From Opisthocomus hoazin (taxonomy: Eukaryota > Chordata > Aves > Opisthocomiformes > Opisthocomidae): a DNA stretch of 64,000 nucleotides. The stretch is taken from positions 51,890,830-51,954,829 of the forward strand of contig NC_134454.1 in assembly GCF_030867145.1 (NCBI RefSeq), given 5' to 3'. A program made the position numbers and the translations under genes. This document shows, piece by piece, positions 26,025-39,180 of the stretch (positions are counted from its first letter, which is position 1; every line of letters starts with the position of its first letter). The notes beneath the pieces were generated by a model. That model was not told the origin of the DNA and did no database searches. It saw only the letters and a list, made by a program, of their open reading frames with translations.

Positions 26025-28088
26025 TTTCACATTTTCACTTTGTTGCTTTATCATATCCAGCTCTTTTCCACTGTCTTTAAGTCAGATCGCATGCATTTTT
26101 AGATGGTTTTATTTCCTTTACTAAATGGTTGCAAAGCAAAGTCCATCCTCTGGCTCTTCGATAGTCAGCGTAAGCAGCCTCAGATCACCTCTCAGCAAGC
26201 AGAAACCATACCACCAACCAGAAGAACAAGCAGATTTCCCATCTCATCAGACAGTCCCCAAGTGCACATGGAAAATGAGTTTTGCGGAGGCTTCTTCAGA
26301 GCTATGGTTGACTCACATTAGCAAGGCCAAACACATTGTTGTACTTCTGCTAGAGAGAAAGAGGGCTTCAGTCTCTCAGCTATCAACCAGCCAGCAGGTT
26401 TTCCCCGCTCTGCTTTCGCTGCAAACTACAAAAGACTGTAAAGACAGTGCAGTCATGGTTTGATAAATTTTTATGCCAAGAAATTCTGGAAGAACACGGT
26501 TTTAAAAATTAATCTCTATCATGTCTGTTTGCTAAGAGTTCTCAAATAAGACAAAGCCCTGCAAAATACTACAAGCATGTGCCAAAAGTGTTATATTTAA
26601 GAAACAAGAGAATTAAAAATAAATGCATCTTACTCTATTGCACTAAGAGACAACATAACTTCCGTGTGATTGAACTTTTCTACTGGCAAAAACAACCCAA
26701 TGTCACCTATACGCACAGGCAGAAAAGAAGACCGTCCACAATACCACTTCCAGAAATAGGCTAAGAAATTATTGCACTAGCAGTAATCAGTAAATGAAAA
26801 AGAAAAGGGGTGAACTGTTTCTCACCGAGCAGTGTTAGGTGGCAATTTTGAAAGAAATATATCATATGATAAAAATATCATTTTTAATCATATGTAATAC
26901 TTGTAAATCACCTGTTGTATTCATTCTAAGCATTTCTTTTCTGAAGCTTTTAAACAATTCTACTGGGGGAAGAAAAAAGATGTTTGATCTCTGCTCCTAG
27001 CTCTGTCATATTAACCAAGTCTTTGTCTCCCTCCTGTGTTCATAGGCTATAGTTAACATGAAGTTGCGAGAAGTGTGAATTAAGCTCTCTTTCAAATATT
27101 TACAGGCACTGCTTGAAACTCTTTTTTTCAAGTCATATGCAAAGCAACATGAATATCTCTCCGATAAAGTAAATACTTCCTAGATAAACGGTAGTTCCCA
27201 TCTGATAAAAGCAGGTCAGAAAAAATTCCAAACCAGACTGAACAAAATCAATGCAGTCCTTTAGGGATTCATGATTGATTTTTTTTTTTCCTTGCTAAAA
27301 TACTGCATCTAACATTTCTTGGTAACCTGCAACATAGTATTTTGCAAAAACTTATCCAAGACCTCTAAACCTTTATTTTAACTGCCAGACTGCTGAATTT
27401 ACATGATCTCATCAAGCAATGACTTTCAAAAGCATTAGCCTCAGAAGGGGGAGAAATGATTAATGCACAGCTGAAACATACCATTAAATCTTAAACTAAT
27501 CAATTATTAAATTCTGCAATATCTTAGTAAAGTTCCCTGGTTTTGTTTCCAAAGGGAATATATGGAGCTAAGGTGGATATATCATACATTTTTGATGCAC
27601 ATACACATCTATGCCTCAACTCATTAAGCAGTGCAAGACTCCTTTGAAAGAAAGATATTAGTACATGGGAAAGACCCTCAAACACATCATATAAAAACTA
27701 CACTTTTATTTTTCCTCTCTTTTCCTTTTTTCCGTATTTGCAATGGCCAAGACAACTGCTTTTGTGAAATGCCTAGTATGTGGCTCGTTGCTACATTTGT
27801 AAGTTTTGTAGCACTGAATGTGTTCCCCTTTTGAAGGGAATCTGTAAAGAGCCTTTCTCTTTCTCTGTAAGGGAACAAATTTCCTCTTTGAATCAAGTCA
27901 CTTTCCTTGGAAGTCACAGCACCTGACACATAAACATTTGAACCTCCAGAATAGCAGAAAAAGTATTGCCAAAGAATACATGTACACAAAACATAAGAGT
28001 TTTGTACAAACTCTTAGAAATTTACAGAAGAATGTTCCCAATATTTCCAACAACCAGCACACAGCTACTATGCATTCATTTGCGGGGC

Positions 28089-28104
28089 GGGGGGGGGGGG
28101 GGGG
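28089..28104 (+). repeat. G16 homopolymer tract
   Basis: Sixteen consecutive G, preceded by GCGGGGC. Its setting is otherwise AT-rich intergenic DNA. It could form a G-quadruplex; its length is unreliable. Confidence 0.85.
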
Positions 28105-31100
28105 AGCAATGGCCATCATCTTAGTCAAATGGAAGTCTGGAATAAACCCACAATGTTTCAGCTGTTGGGTTACGTGTCTCTTACTTGCTATAAGGCTATC
28201 CCATCAGCAGCAGCCTGTGATCTTCCATTTGTCTTTGCTGCTAGCTATCTGTACCTTTCCCAAAGGAGAGTGAAGACCTTAGGCCAGATCCTTTTTCTCA
28301 TATATGCTTTAACAACATAAACCTGAAAGTCAGGCCTGGTGGAGTCCTTTCAATAAACTGAGGTAGATGATCCAATCCTAGCAGTATTTAAAGCATAAAT
28401 AAATCCATTTTTTTAATGAAAATAATCTCTTTCATAGCCCTTTCGTAGAGCTTGCTATCAAAAGGTCACAAGATTCTTGACAAGAAGTTAATTCTTGCTC
28501 AGGTTTGATAAAGTAAGTAGGAATTGAACAAGATCTTTAAGCAAAGAATCTTTTAATTTAGTCATCAGTCTACAAATAATTTGATATTACATAGCCCATA
28601 AGTATCTAAAAAAAATTTACACACTCTTACTACTAATGTGAGTGACTTGGAGGACATTAAATCATTACAAATCTTCTGAGGATTGTACCCTAAAATACTA
28701 ACTGATGCTTATTTTTTTGCCCCAGTGGAGGAGTCAAAATTTTTCTTTTGCTAACTCTCAGTTGCTTTAATAGAAAATATTAGCAGTTCTCAAACCCTTC
28801 CATGCTTTCAGTTACAGGAATTCTCTCTTATTCAGCAGCCTGTGATCTGATTTTCTGTAAACCTCTACCTCCATTGACTTCAGCAGAATGGCACACAGTT
28901 CTCCGAAGCTGTAACCCAACACCCTGTTATGTTCTCACCATTCCTGTCTAAAGGAGAAATTAAACACTGTTGTTAGTTTTACAGCTTTGAAAATCCCTCC
29001 AACAGGGGCACAAAGAGAACATTGGAGTATTCCTTATAATAACCTTTCCTTACCTAGCTAAACAGAAAGGCAGTATAGTAGACCTAGAATGAAGTTTCTT
29101 CACAGAGCTTCTTCAGCAATTGTCCTCTTTGGCATAACTGCATTCTAATATTTTCTGTCTCCCTAACTCTGCTGTCGTCCTTCTGAATCTTCTTTTATTC
29201 AGACACCAAATGCAACCACAATGAGATGTAAGGAAGATTTGTAACCCATCCTGAGGGGCTTGAATGATTGGCAGGTCACAAGAAGACAGATACTGATGGG
29301 GTGATTTGTCTGTGCATAGAGGAAGAGCTCCCACACTTCTGCCACATACTCTTTCTAATGAAATGTGATAGAATGATCTTGGGCCAAAATGTAGAGTCAA
29401 GTCATATTCTTTTCGACCTTCACTGAGGATTTTGCTTAAGTGTTGAAGTACTTCGCCCACAACACAATAGACTCCAGCAGGAACATTACTGAAAATGAGT
29501 TTTGAAATGGCAGTAATATTGGTGCTTTGTTTGGCATCAGACACTGCATGAATTCAGATGCAGTTAGACAAGCCAAGCTTTCAATTACTGCAGACACCAT
29601 AGTGGAAAGAGGACCAGCATGTGGGCAGTAATTTTCATTGTTTGTTTTACTCCTGCATTCTTTGATAGCCAGCTGGTGATGGATGGGAAGCAGTGGAATG
29701 ATGCAGCCTCCCTCTTCTGAAAGCTGTTTTGTACAACAATCCAGATACTAATAAAACCCTGTGAAATACCATATTTTTACAAACTGCTAAAGTGATATGA
29801 CTGTTATATGCTGATAATGATAAACTGAAGGGGTAATTGGCAATAATTTATTACCCTCTTCCTTGAAGGAAAATTACTCATATGGCTAAATGCTACAAGT
29901 ATATTATGAAAATGAAGTCATTCTCTTCCCGGGCCATTCTTCTCACAGCTAGAAGCCATGTCTGCTATTTTTGCGTCTTTCACTGCTGTCCAATTCTGAA
30001 CCCCACGCAAACTGGACTACTCTTTCTCTTCTTTTCCTGGCACACAGAATGCTATGATCCAGACAACGATCACAAGATTTAAATCTTCTGACAGACATAA
30101 TGGCACCAAAATATTTTTGTAACCTAAGGAGATCAAAAGGAAATAGTTATTTATATAGCGCGTAATGATACAGTACAATTTCCTGAACAGGTCACTGATC
30201 CAAGATAGTAGTGCAACAAATATCTTACTGAGAAAAACAATTCTAAATTAATTAAAGAGGTAGACAGTTATCTGAACAATTAAAAAGTCATCCTTAGTTA
30301 TATGAAGTAAGATTAGCATACTAGAGCTCATCTTTAGCCTTCGTCTCTGAAAACACATCAAAGATTATCTGTTTGGGATGAGAAGGAAATTTATTAGATC
30401 AGTAGCTGTCCAGTGGAACCATTCATCCCAACAAAATTTGACTTCTGTCAAGTTTGTGATTGCAGAGATGTGATAAATACACAAACAGCATGGAATATGC
30501 TTCTAAGAGCCAAAATAAAAGTTTTGATGGCCACATGTCTGTTGAAAGTGGCATGAGCTCCTGAGCATTCTTTTTTATAGGAAATGTTTAATTGCTCTTT
30601 ATTGAGCAGAACCTTTCCTTCTGCTTGTAAAAGAAATTATTGCTCTTCCCCTCTGGTTCAGTCAGGGGAAGTTAATAGTCCCAGCTTCCTCTGGCAGCAG
30701 AGACAGTTAATGACTGGGAGACTATCATAAACAGGGTTTATTGCCCATATTACAATCCAGTTCCTAACCAGCCTTCTCTTTTCAGATTGCCCTCCTGGCA
30801 TTTTGGTGATTTTCTGACTTATTTTCTGGTTCACAAAGACAGTTCTCTGATATTTAAAAATTTAATGTGCTTTTTTTATAGTATTCACAATATATTGCTG
30901 CAAATTCTTAAGTGCATTGTGATATGTGTATTTATTAACTTCATGACACCAGTCGAAGTGCTTCTCAGCAAAGGTGATTCCTCGGTGTGCAGCAAAACAT
31001 ATATTCACATAGTCAGAATAAACTAGTTTCTGCTCTGCCCTCATGTTGTTCCTCTCGCTGTAATATCTAAGTGTTATCATTGAGGCATATGTACAAGAAA

Positions 31101-31132
31101 AAGAATTGCATATGCAGATAGTTGCAAATTTT

Positions 31133-31172
31133 TTAAGGTTAAAAAAATTAACAGTTAAGGTTAAAAAAATTA
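31133..31172 (+). repeat. Two-copy 22-bp tandem repeat
   Basis: TTAAGGTTAAAAAAATTA occurs perfectly at 31133-31150 and 31155-31172, a 22-bp period. It is a small local duplication in AT-rich DNA. Confidence 0.8.
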
Positions 31173-34100
31173 AAATACAGTTCTGTATGTGTAATAATCA
31201 TTCTTGCTATTACACCATAAATGCACAGAGACTTGCTGTAAAAACACTAAAATGCCTGCTGTATAGTGTTGGCAAAGCAGTTTAACATAATGACCAGGTG
31301 TAGCTGGTATTATGGTTGGAACACACCTGGGAATGAGGAGACTTAAAGAAGTTTTAAGACTTATTTTCTCTAATTATTTAGCACTTTAGAAAGAAGTGTT
31401 ATAGAAAACAAATATCTTAAATTGTGTTTATTTGAAGGGGAGATTTCAGGAAGGGAGATTTTAGGACTACATACTTGAGAACTTCTTTGCTATTATGCTT
31501 CATAGCTATGTTCCAGATTTTCTTACCAAACAGATATGAAGCAGACACTAAATCAGAATGAAATACAGCAGTAAGAAATGTAAAAGCGAAATTCTTACCA
31601 GCACTAAGAAATCAATAAAAACACGGTATAAACGCAATCAGTATGTTATAAATGTCATAGATGGTCAGCAGTAACAAAACTCTACCAAGATCCCAGGCTT
31701 GAAATGTGACCAAGTCTCACCATGAATTTCAAATGCCATTGTTGCTTTTGTGTTCAACAAGTCTCCAAAATTTTACATCATTTTAAAAAGCCAGGGTATG
31801 CAGAAAATTATCTTAAATTCTTCTTAATTGGGAAAAAAAAAGCGATTCTTTTTAAATGTACCACCCACTCCCTAAGCCTCTCTAGCATCCGGATACTTCC
31901 AGCGCTGTGAGGCCACTTCCCTGATGCCATATTCAATAATTCAGACTGGTGATCTTTTAGATTTAAGAGTATTGTATAAGCACGAGTATCACAATTCTGA
32001 AAATATTTACTGTAGCTGCATTGCAATTTTTACATTTCATGTTCATATTTTTTTACTCTAAATATAAACAGGTAGGGATATATTGTGGCTTTTAATTGCT
32101 CCTTGAATGTAATGAAGCTTCTAAAAAGCATTTGGATGTTGCAGAGAGAAAAAAAAATACTTGCTGTAGAGCTAACCTCCAGCTTGTCTGTGGTTAAGGA
32201 TTCACACAAGGGTGCATGTATACAAAACTATCCATGTCTTTACAAGAGGTTTTGCACCAGGCACAGTAAAAACCTTGTGAACCACCAGGACGATTTACTG
32301 GAATGTTTAATTAATATTTATAGAGCACTTCAATATCATTGGTTACAGCATGCTGCAGGAGTGGATTAGAAATTGACAGTAGCAAGTGACAGAGGACTCT
32401 GTAACCACGGGATAAAAGACGAGCCTTTCAATGGTTGCTTATTTTTAATTATTATAATGAGTAGAGTTGTTAAAAATAAATATAATATTTCTAAAAGGCA
32501 AAGAGTGCTTTGAAGTACAGAATTTCATTGAAGTCCAGTTTCAGCCTTGCTCTATCCTTACTTTACTGCATCAGTATTCTCTTTGGCTCAGAAACTCATT
32601 TCTTAAAGGGTTAGATACAGAATAATAATGCAAAAGACTGCTGATGATGACAAATCCCTGAACATTTTTATTTCATGTTATTACTGTGATATACAACAGA
32701 TGATTTCTCGAGTCAGGTACTGTGCTCTTTAGGGACCACAGTACATGTACAGATTCTCCAGAAGAGCCATCCCACTCCCCAGTTTCTGCCTGGGAATTGG
32801 AGACTCTTCCACAACACCAGTAACAGCTGCACCCCAAACACCCTACAACAGGTACATGAATCTGCGAGAGAAAAAGCACTTTAAATTAGTCCTGCTGAGC
32901 AGCACTGCTTTCAAGGGAGCTCTCCTTCTAACAAAAGCCATCAGACATGAAATTTGTGGCTCTGTGTCTCCAGCAATCAAGTGCTATCATTGCACACTGA
33001 CAGCAGAGAAAGGGATTAGTAGCCTCTTCAAAGAAAATCAAACAGACATCCCTTGAGTCGCACGTGAAAGTAAAATTGAGGGCTGGGTTGTTGTCTGCAG
33101 TACTTGCTTATTCCAACCATTCCAGGAGTGGGAAAGAAAAAAGGGACTCTGAGCCCAAACCAGAGCCTTTTAACAGCAACAGAGCAGCTGCTTCAGCATT
33201 CCTGCTCCAAAATGTCACCCTAAGACCTTCAGTCTTTATTTCAGCCTGACTAAATCCCAAGTGCCTTCTCCAAGTGACAGTGAAAGCCACAGCCCTGCTA
33301 GGAGCAGCCATCATTTATTCAGAAGCCAGGGAGTACCAGCCATTGTAAAAGCAAATAAAAGATGAGTCCCTGTGTCCTACAAAGCTTACATGGAAAGAGA
33401 GATACAACTGAGGAGTAAAACGAGGGGTCTGTTCATGGAATAGAGAACCTAGGTAAAATGGCAAGATTACGTTCCCTGTGCTGATCATAGACACACATCA
33501 TGGCTTTGAAGGTGACTCTGGCCCTGCACCAGATGCTCCCTGTCAACCTGAACTCCACCTCCGTTCATTTTTGCAGGTCATCTCAGCACTAAGCCCAGCA
33601 CCAACAAGTAAATTTCCTGACTTCATTCCGCTCTTCGGTTAATTATTAGTTCTTTTATGAGCAATGCATGCATATTCAACATCATTAGCAATGAAGGTCT
33701 TGTATTTCAATTGCAGGTAGATGACAGGATGACTTAGAAATCAGAGCCTCACCTGGAGCAGCCCACAGTGGCCTGTGCTGGCACCTGAGCTCCCTGCTCC
33801 AGTCTGGGACCCAACAGACAGGCATTCTAGCAAACTCAGTAGCCTGTAGCTCTCTATATAGGTTTCAGAAAGGCAGACTATATGCCGAAAGCCCTACTTT
33901 GTACAGTTACTTTACACATACTTGCTAATGAGACTTTTGTTTTTTGAAGTGAAACAAGTTCAAAACAGATTCATCTGATCCCACAGCCTCGTAAGTACCA
34001 TGTGTTGGATGAGGACATAACTGGGTTTGAGTTTCAAGAGCCAGCTAAATTGTACCTGCTTATTCCCAAACCAAAAGCAGGTGTATAGTTTAAAAAATAA

Positions 34101-37100
34101 GGTAGAAAAAGTATGCTTTAATGGGCTATTAACAGAGGTGTAGTATAACTGTGGGGCAGACAGCCTTTACTTTCTGTCACTAAACACTGCATTAATGACC
34201 AATTAAAGAATCCCCTGAACTGGCTCGTTTGCTGACAGAGTTAAGCTTTGAAACCATATTTTAGAAAACTAAGTTGTTATCTTGCAGCATGCTGGAGAAT
34301 ACTGTGCAGCAGAAAAATCTATGCCAGTAGTAATAATGAGATAGTAAAGTCTGCAGCCATTCACTCCATTACACTTCCAGCAGTACTCAGCACCACCTCA
34401 GGACAACCAGATCTGGAGAATTAAACTTTCCCCGTAAAGCTAGCGAGAGAGGTGGTGCAGCTGTGGGTAACAGCGCACCACGGTGCAGGCTGTCGGGCTG
34501 GGGGGAGCTCTCTGCCTTAAGGAAGGGACTGAAATAACCTTTGGTGACCGCAATAAAAGACATTGCCTTTTTCAAAGACTTGCTTCACTGATGGTCGATA
34601 TCGCTTATGCCAATGCCTGTATGCGTAGTCTCAAGAGTTTGGGTGATTCCAGGGTATATTGCCAATTATTGCCCAGGTGGAAGGGCACAGGATGGGCATC
34701 ACCATTTAGATGTAGGACACAGAGACTCATTCATGTCTTCACAAAACAACAGCAGCCTCAGCCATAAAAGGCCTTCAGATGGCAAGCTGAGCTATCTGTC
34801 CTTTGGCCCAGAGTAGCTTATCCCTAATTGTCACAGATTAAGAAAGCAAAAGGAACAACACATTCTTCGGTCCCTTTCAAAAGCAGAATAATAATCAGGT
34901 CATTTGCTCTGCGCCTCTTGCCGAAAGTCCCACCTCTAAGGCTGCGGGGCTACAGACTCCTGCAGACCAGGCATCTCACAGGAGGGCCCTCAGCCTGTTG
35001 CTACATGACCCCCCGAGAAGGCGGTGGAAAGCCCCCCAGCTGCAGCCCATCCTGTTCTCAGAGCGACCTCTTGACTGACAGGATGCACCCACCATCTTAA
35101 AGCAGCTCTGCGAAGAAAGATACTTAAATTTTCATCTTTTAACGCAGAGGTTCGCCACCTCTGCCTGCTCATCAGCACTCAGCTTGTGAGCACCCGACCC
35201 ACAGGTCAGCGGCAGCAGGTAGCAGCATTTGTTGACGTTGGTGCCCAAGGCCACCCCACTCATGCCTTCTCCTTTGGTCTTCTTCGTCAGCCTCCACGTT
35301 CCCACACCACGGCCACCTAGCCTTCTTCCAGACAGAACTCCCACACCGTTTTGATCTATCTCCCTGCAAAGGGCAGACTCTCTGGGGACCTAAGCCACCA
35401 GAACCAGTTGCCTACTAAACATGTGCAGGTGTGATTTCTGAAAGATTTATAGCATGGGCAAGTCCAGGCAGGGAGCTCGAGCTCTGCATTGCAAGGACTC
35501 TTCAAACTCCTGCTTCAGAACATGGGAACTCGCCAGTTAAGTAGCTCTGGTCGGTCATCCCATCTTCTTTGTTGCTGACACACCTACCTTCTTTCTGGAA
35601 TTCAGAAATGGCTGAACTATTTCCCCCAATATTTTTCCTGGAAGATCAGCTTATTTAGGAAGGAAAAGTGTCTGCCTACAGATTTTAGCATAAGTACAAG
35701 CTAGCGAATGTGGGCTTTTAAAATAGGAAGTTTCAGGCAAGCTTCGTAGTGTTGCTGTAATCATCTCAGTTGTAAATCACCACTGTTCTGTGGGGTGGTG
35801 GGAATGACTTCAGAGGAGCTTTAAAAATGTGTTTCCTTGTGAATGGTTTCATTATTTAGCAGTGGACAGATACATGGAGAGTAATACAATGCCGTCCATG
35901 GGACATTTCTCTACAAGGATCACCTTCCAAGTGGGTTACAAAAGCAGACCCCCCCCTACTGGAATCAGCGGTTTGCCTGTGCTCTTCACAGCAAGGGCAG
36001 TTTGTGTGGTCTTTTGACAACACTGCAAGCGGGACACAACATCTGCCACATGATGCACAGTGCTCTTCTCCTCAGGGCCAGAGCGTTCACATCTTGTAAC
36101 ATTCTCAGCCTCGTCCAACTAAGAAGCAACAGTTGAAAAGACAGTTACTTCTTATTCTTGCATTACCTTTAGCTTTGCTACTATTCCCAGCTCCATCTCT
36201 GACTCTCTGAACATCCCTTGTCCAGAAGATCATCTCAGAGTGAATCAAAACTATCTCTGTCTTCACTTATATTTTTGTAACAGGATGATAAACCAGTGCA
36301 CCATATTTTGTTATAAGCAGCACAGCTGGAATTTGTAGTGTGTTTCATATTAATTGTCCCTCAACTCATGAAAATTACTTTTCCTTCTCCTTTACACTAG
36401 CATGGGACACGTATCAAGTGACCAGCCAAGTAGGGAGATGCTCTCCCTTCGCTAACCCCTACATATCCCGCTCAATAGACAAAACAGTGGCATCAGCAGC
36501 ATCAAGAGCAGCTGCACAGTTTCTGAGAGCACTGCCATCTCTGTGATGAATTGTAGAGTATCCTGCAACATGCTGTAACTTGCAGTGTGCCACCTTCAAT
36601 CAGCTAACCTGGCTGACTGAAGGTTTGAATGGGGAAAGAGATTCACGAAGTGCCTTGACTCAGAACATGCCTGGAATAGTACCTACTGCCGATGAAGTCT
36701 CTGGCTTAACAACTATAACTTTACATCTTGTTGCTGTAACTAACAATCTGACATCAGTTCTCCTTAATAACAGCGTAAAACAGAAGTAATCCAAATCATT
36801 TAAATGAGCAGCAGGATTGGAATGAGGGTCATAAAATCTCCTTTTAGCCTACATTTTTAAGAGTAGTTATATACTTTTCAGAGAATAATCAACAGTTTCT
36901 AGAACTGAGCTTTTAATATTATAGCAAGATTGTAATCCTGGGATTGGAATTTTTGAGACTTCATTTTAGACTACTGAATATCCCTTACAGATAAAAAAAT
37001 CATAAGGTAATCATCACTTTAAGAACAAAGTCAAAGCAGCCCCCACGCTCAGGAGCCTGGGACATTTCATCCCATAAGCTCCTTTAGATCACCGGTTTTT

Positions 37101-38655
37101 CAGGTGGGGTTCATGATGTATATAATCTGTAAAACAGCCTAAAGATACTCTGAACACAGTCAGTCAGACATGTAACAGCCTATTCACCGCTCTTTAAACC
37201 CTTAAATGAAATCAATTTCTCTTTCACGGTTCCATGCTGCAGTATCAGGAACTCGTGATTTCTCAGAGATGTACTGCAACTTGTCCCCGATTGCCTGTAG
37301 GGACTGGAAAGTCACCTGTTTGTGAGCCAGAATGGGAAGCTGAGGCAGGAGATCTAGGGCTTGCAAGTCACATCAGAGCTGCAGCCGTCTCTGGTGATGC
37401 CCTAGTTCAAGTAAAATACTGCTCACCTGGCTTTTCGCTCTTGCGCAGCTTACAAACTGTTTCTGTTTCGCCTTGTTGGATCTCATCCCTACATGGAGCT
37501 GAATCATGCTATAGCCCACAGAATAGATGTCTTCGTTATCTCAACTACAATTTGCCCTGCAAAGTGCAAGTTTGTTAAGCCTTATAACATGCTAATGAAT
37601 TCACTGACCTTTTATGATCTTTGCCTGGAGTTGAACTCCCCAGGATTACTCACACCTAAGCACTGATCCTCTGTTTTCGCAGCAAACAGGGCCCTGTCGC
37701 AACGCCTTCTGCACACGCTGGCACACAGAGCGCTAGCAAGTGCTGCGAGACTCTTCAGTACAGAGAGAGGAGAGGCTCGACACTGTGAACCCCTGACACC
37801 CTTCTGCCCTTGGGGGGGAAGTCTTCCCATCAATATCTGCCGAGATGCAGGGAACTTCCCAGCCTTTCACATTATCTAAACGGCTAGCCTGTTTGTTTAG
37901 CTTAATCTGAAATAAAAGACATCTGACTGAAATACAAGGTTATTCTTCACGTGTTAAAGACGTAACAAGGAGCCTTTCACATTCTCTGGGGGTTAACACG
38001 GAGGATAAAGAGTATCAGCGCTCCAGATTGTTCACCCTCCCTTAGGAGCATCTTCCTCTGTGAACACATTTTTATTATTCTACAAAGACTTCTGTTCTTC
38101 CCATCTACTTCTGACTCAGCCTTCTTCCATTGTGCACAATGTCCTCTCTTTCACAAAGACCAGGAGAGACACACAAAGTGTGTGCTGCTTCGTACCACAT
38201 CCCTAGACATCTGATCCTTTAAGTAAAGTCCTCAACACCTGTCATTCTGCATGAGTATTCTTAATAAAGTAAGCTCCACACTTTCTACAATCAGGAATGA
38301 GAATCTTAAATTAAATCGTCTAAATAAACATAATTTTTATGAAAGTGAGAACTGAAAGCAAATATACTGGGCCCTTCTGGGTCTTCTGATGCTGTTCATT
38401 GCGCTTCAGTAAGTATTTAGCAATGCTCAGTAGCATTTTGGCTCAGTATTTGCAGGTGTTATTTCAGTATTGTTGAATTAAGGCTATTCTGATCTGTGAA
38501 CTGTGCCTGTTACTCCTTTATTCCCTTCTCAGCATGGATTGTCAGTCATGCTCAGCTTCTACCATTTCCCAATGTGCAGAACAGACTCACTAGTGGTACA
38601 AATCTTGAACTAAAATTTACACTAGCCCTACTCAAAAAAAAAAAAGGTTTATTTC

Positions 38656-39180
38656 ACCATAGAATCAGAGTGGTTCGGGTTGGAAGAGATCTTCAAGGAT
38701 CATCCATTTCCAGTGCCCCTGCCCTGAGCAGGGACACCTTCCACTAGATCAGGTTGCTTGAAGCCCTGTCCAGCTTGGCCTTGAACACTTCCAGGGATGG
38801 GGCACCCTCAACTTCCCTGGGCAACCTGTTCCACTGTCTCATCACCCTCAACATGAAATATTCTTCCTTGTGTCCAATCTAAACCTACCCTTTTCAGTTT
38901 CAAACCCTTGCCCCTTGTCCTGTCACTACAAGTCCAAATAAAAAGTCTTTGTCTTTCTTATAAGCCCCCTTTAAGTACTGAAAGGCTGTAAGGTCTCCCC
39001 AGAGCCTTCTCCAGGCTGAACAGCCCCAACTATCTCAGTCTTTCCTCACAGCAGAGGTGTTCCAGCCCTCTGATCATTTTGGGGTCCTCCTCTGGACCCG
39101 CTCCAGCAGGTCCAAGTCCTTCTTGTGCTGAGGGCTCCGGAGCTGGACGCAGGACTCCAGGTGGAGTCTCACCAGAGCAC
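38656..39180 (-). mobile_element. CR1 LINE fragment, 3' end, antisense
   Basis: A second 5'-truncated CR1, about 525 bp, in reverse orientation. On the minus strand it runs from GGTGAGACTCCACCTGGAGT near 39170 through the familiar GTTCAGCCTGGAGAAG and AGGTTGCCCAGGGAAG segments to CTTCCAACCCGAACCACTCT and GATTCTATGG near 38656. The tail has one ATTCTATG unit only. An A12 run (38634-38645) and a T15 run (39204-39218) flank it on the plus strand. I could not identify a clear target-site duplication. Confidence 0.95.

Larger units (their letters stand above)
21682..38655. other. Intergenic DNA between the two CR1 fragments
   Basis: No supported gene. It holds the TA-rich tract, the 63-bp repeat pair, the G16 tract, the 22-bp tandem repeat and the candidate block at 23.5 kb. 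The longest minus-strand frame is 29113-29544 (143 codons), which I do not recognise. A somewhat GC-richer patch, 34.9-35.4 kb, has overlapping short frames but is not a CpG island. Confidence 0.78.

Noticed and set aside
34900..35400. GC-richer patch with overlapping short frames on both strands, considered as a retrocopy or small exon
   Set aside because: I could not match any frame to a known protein, CpG content is modest, and there is no poly(A) tail or flanking duplication.
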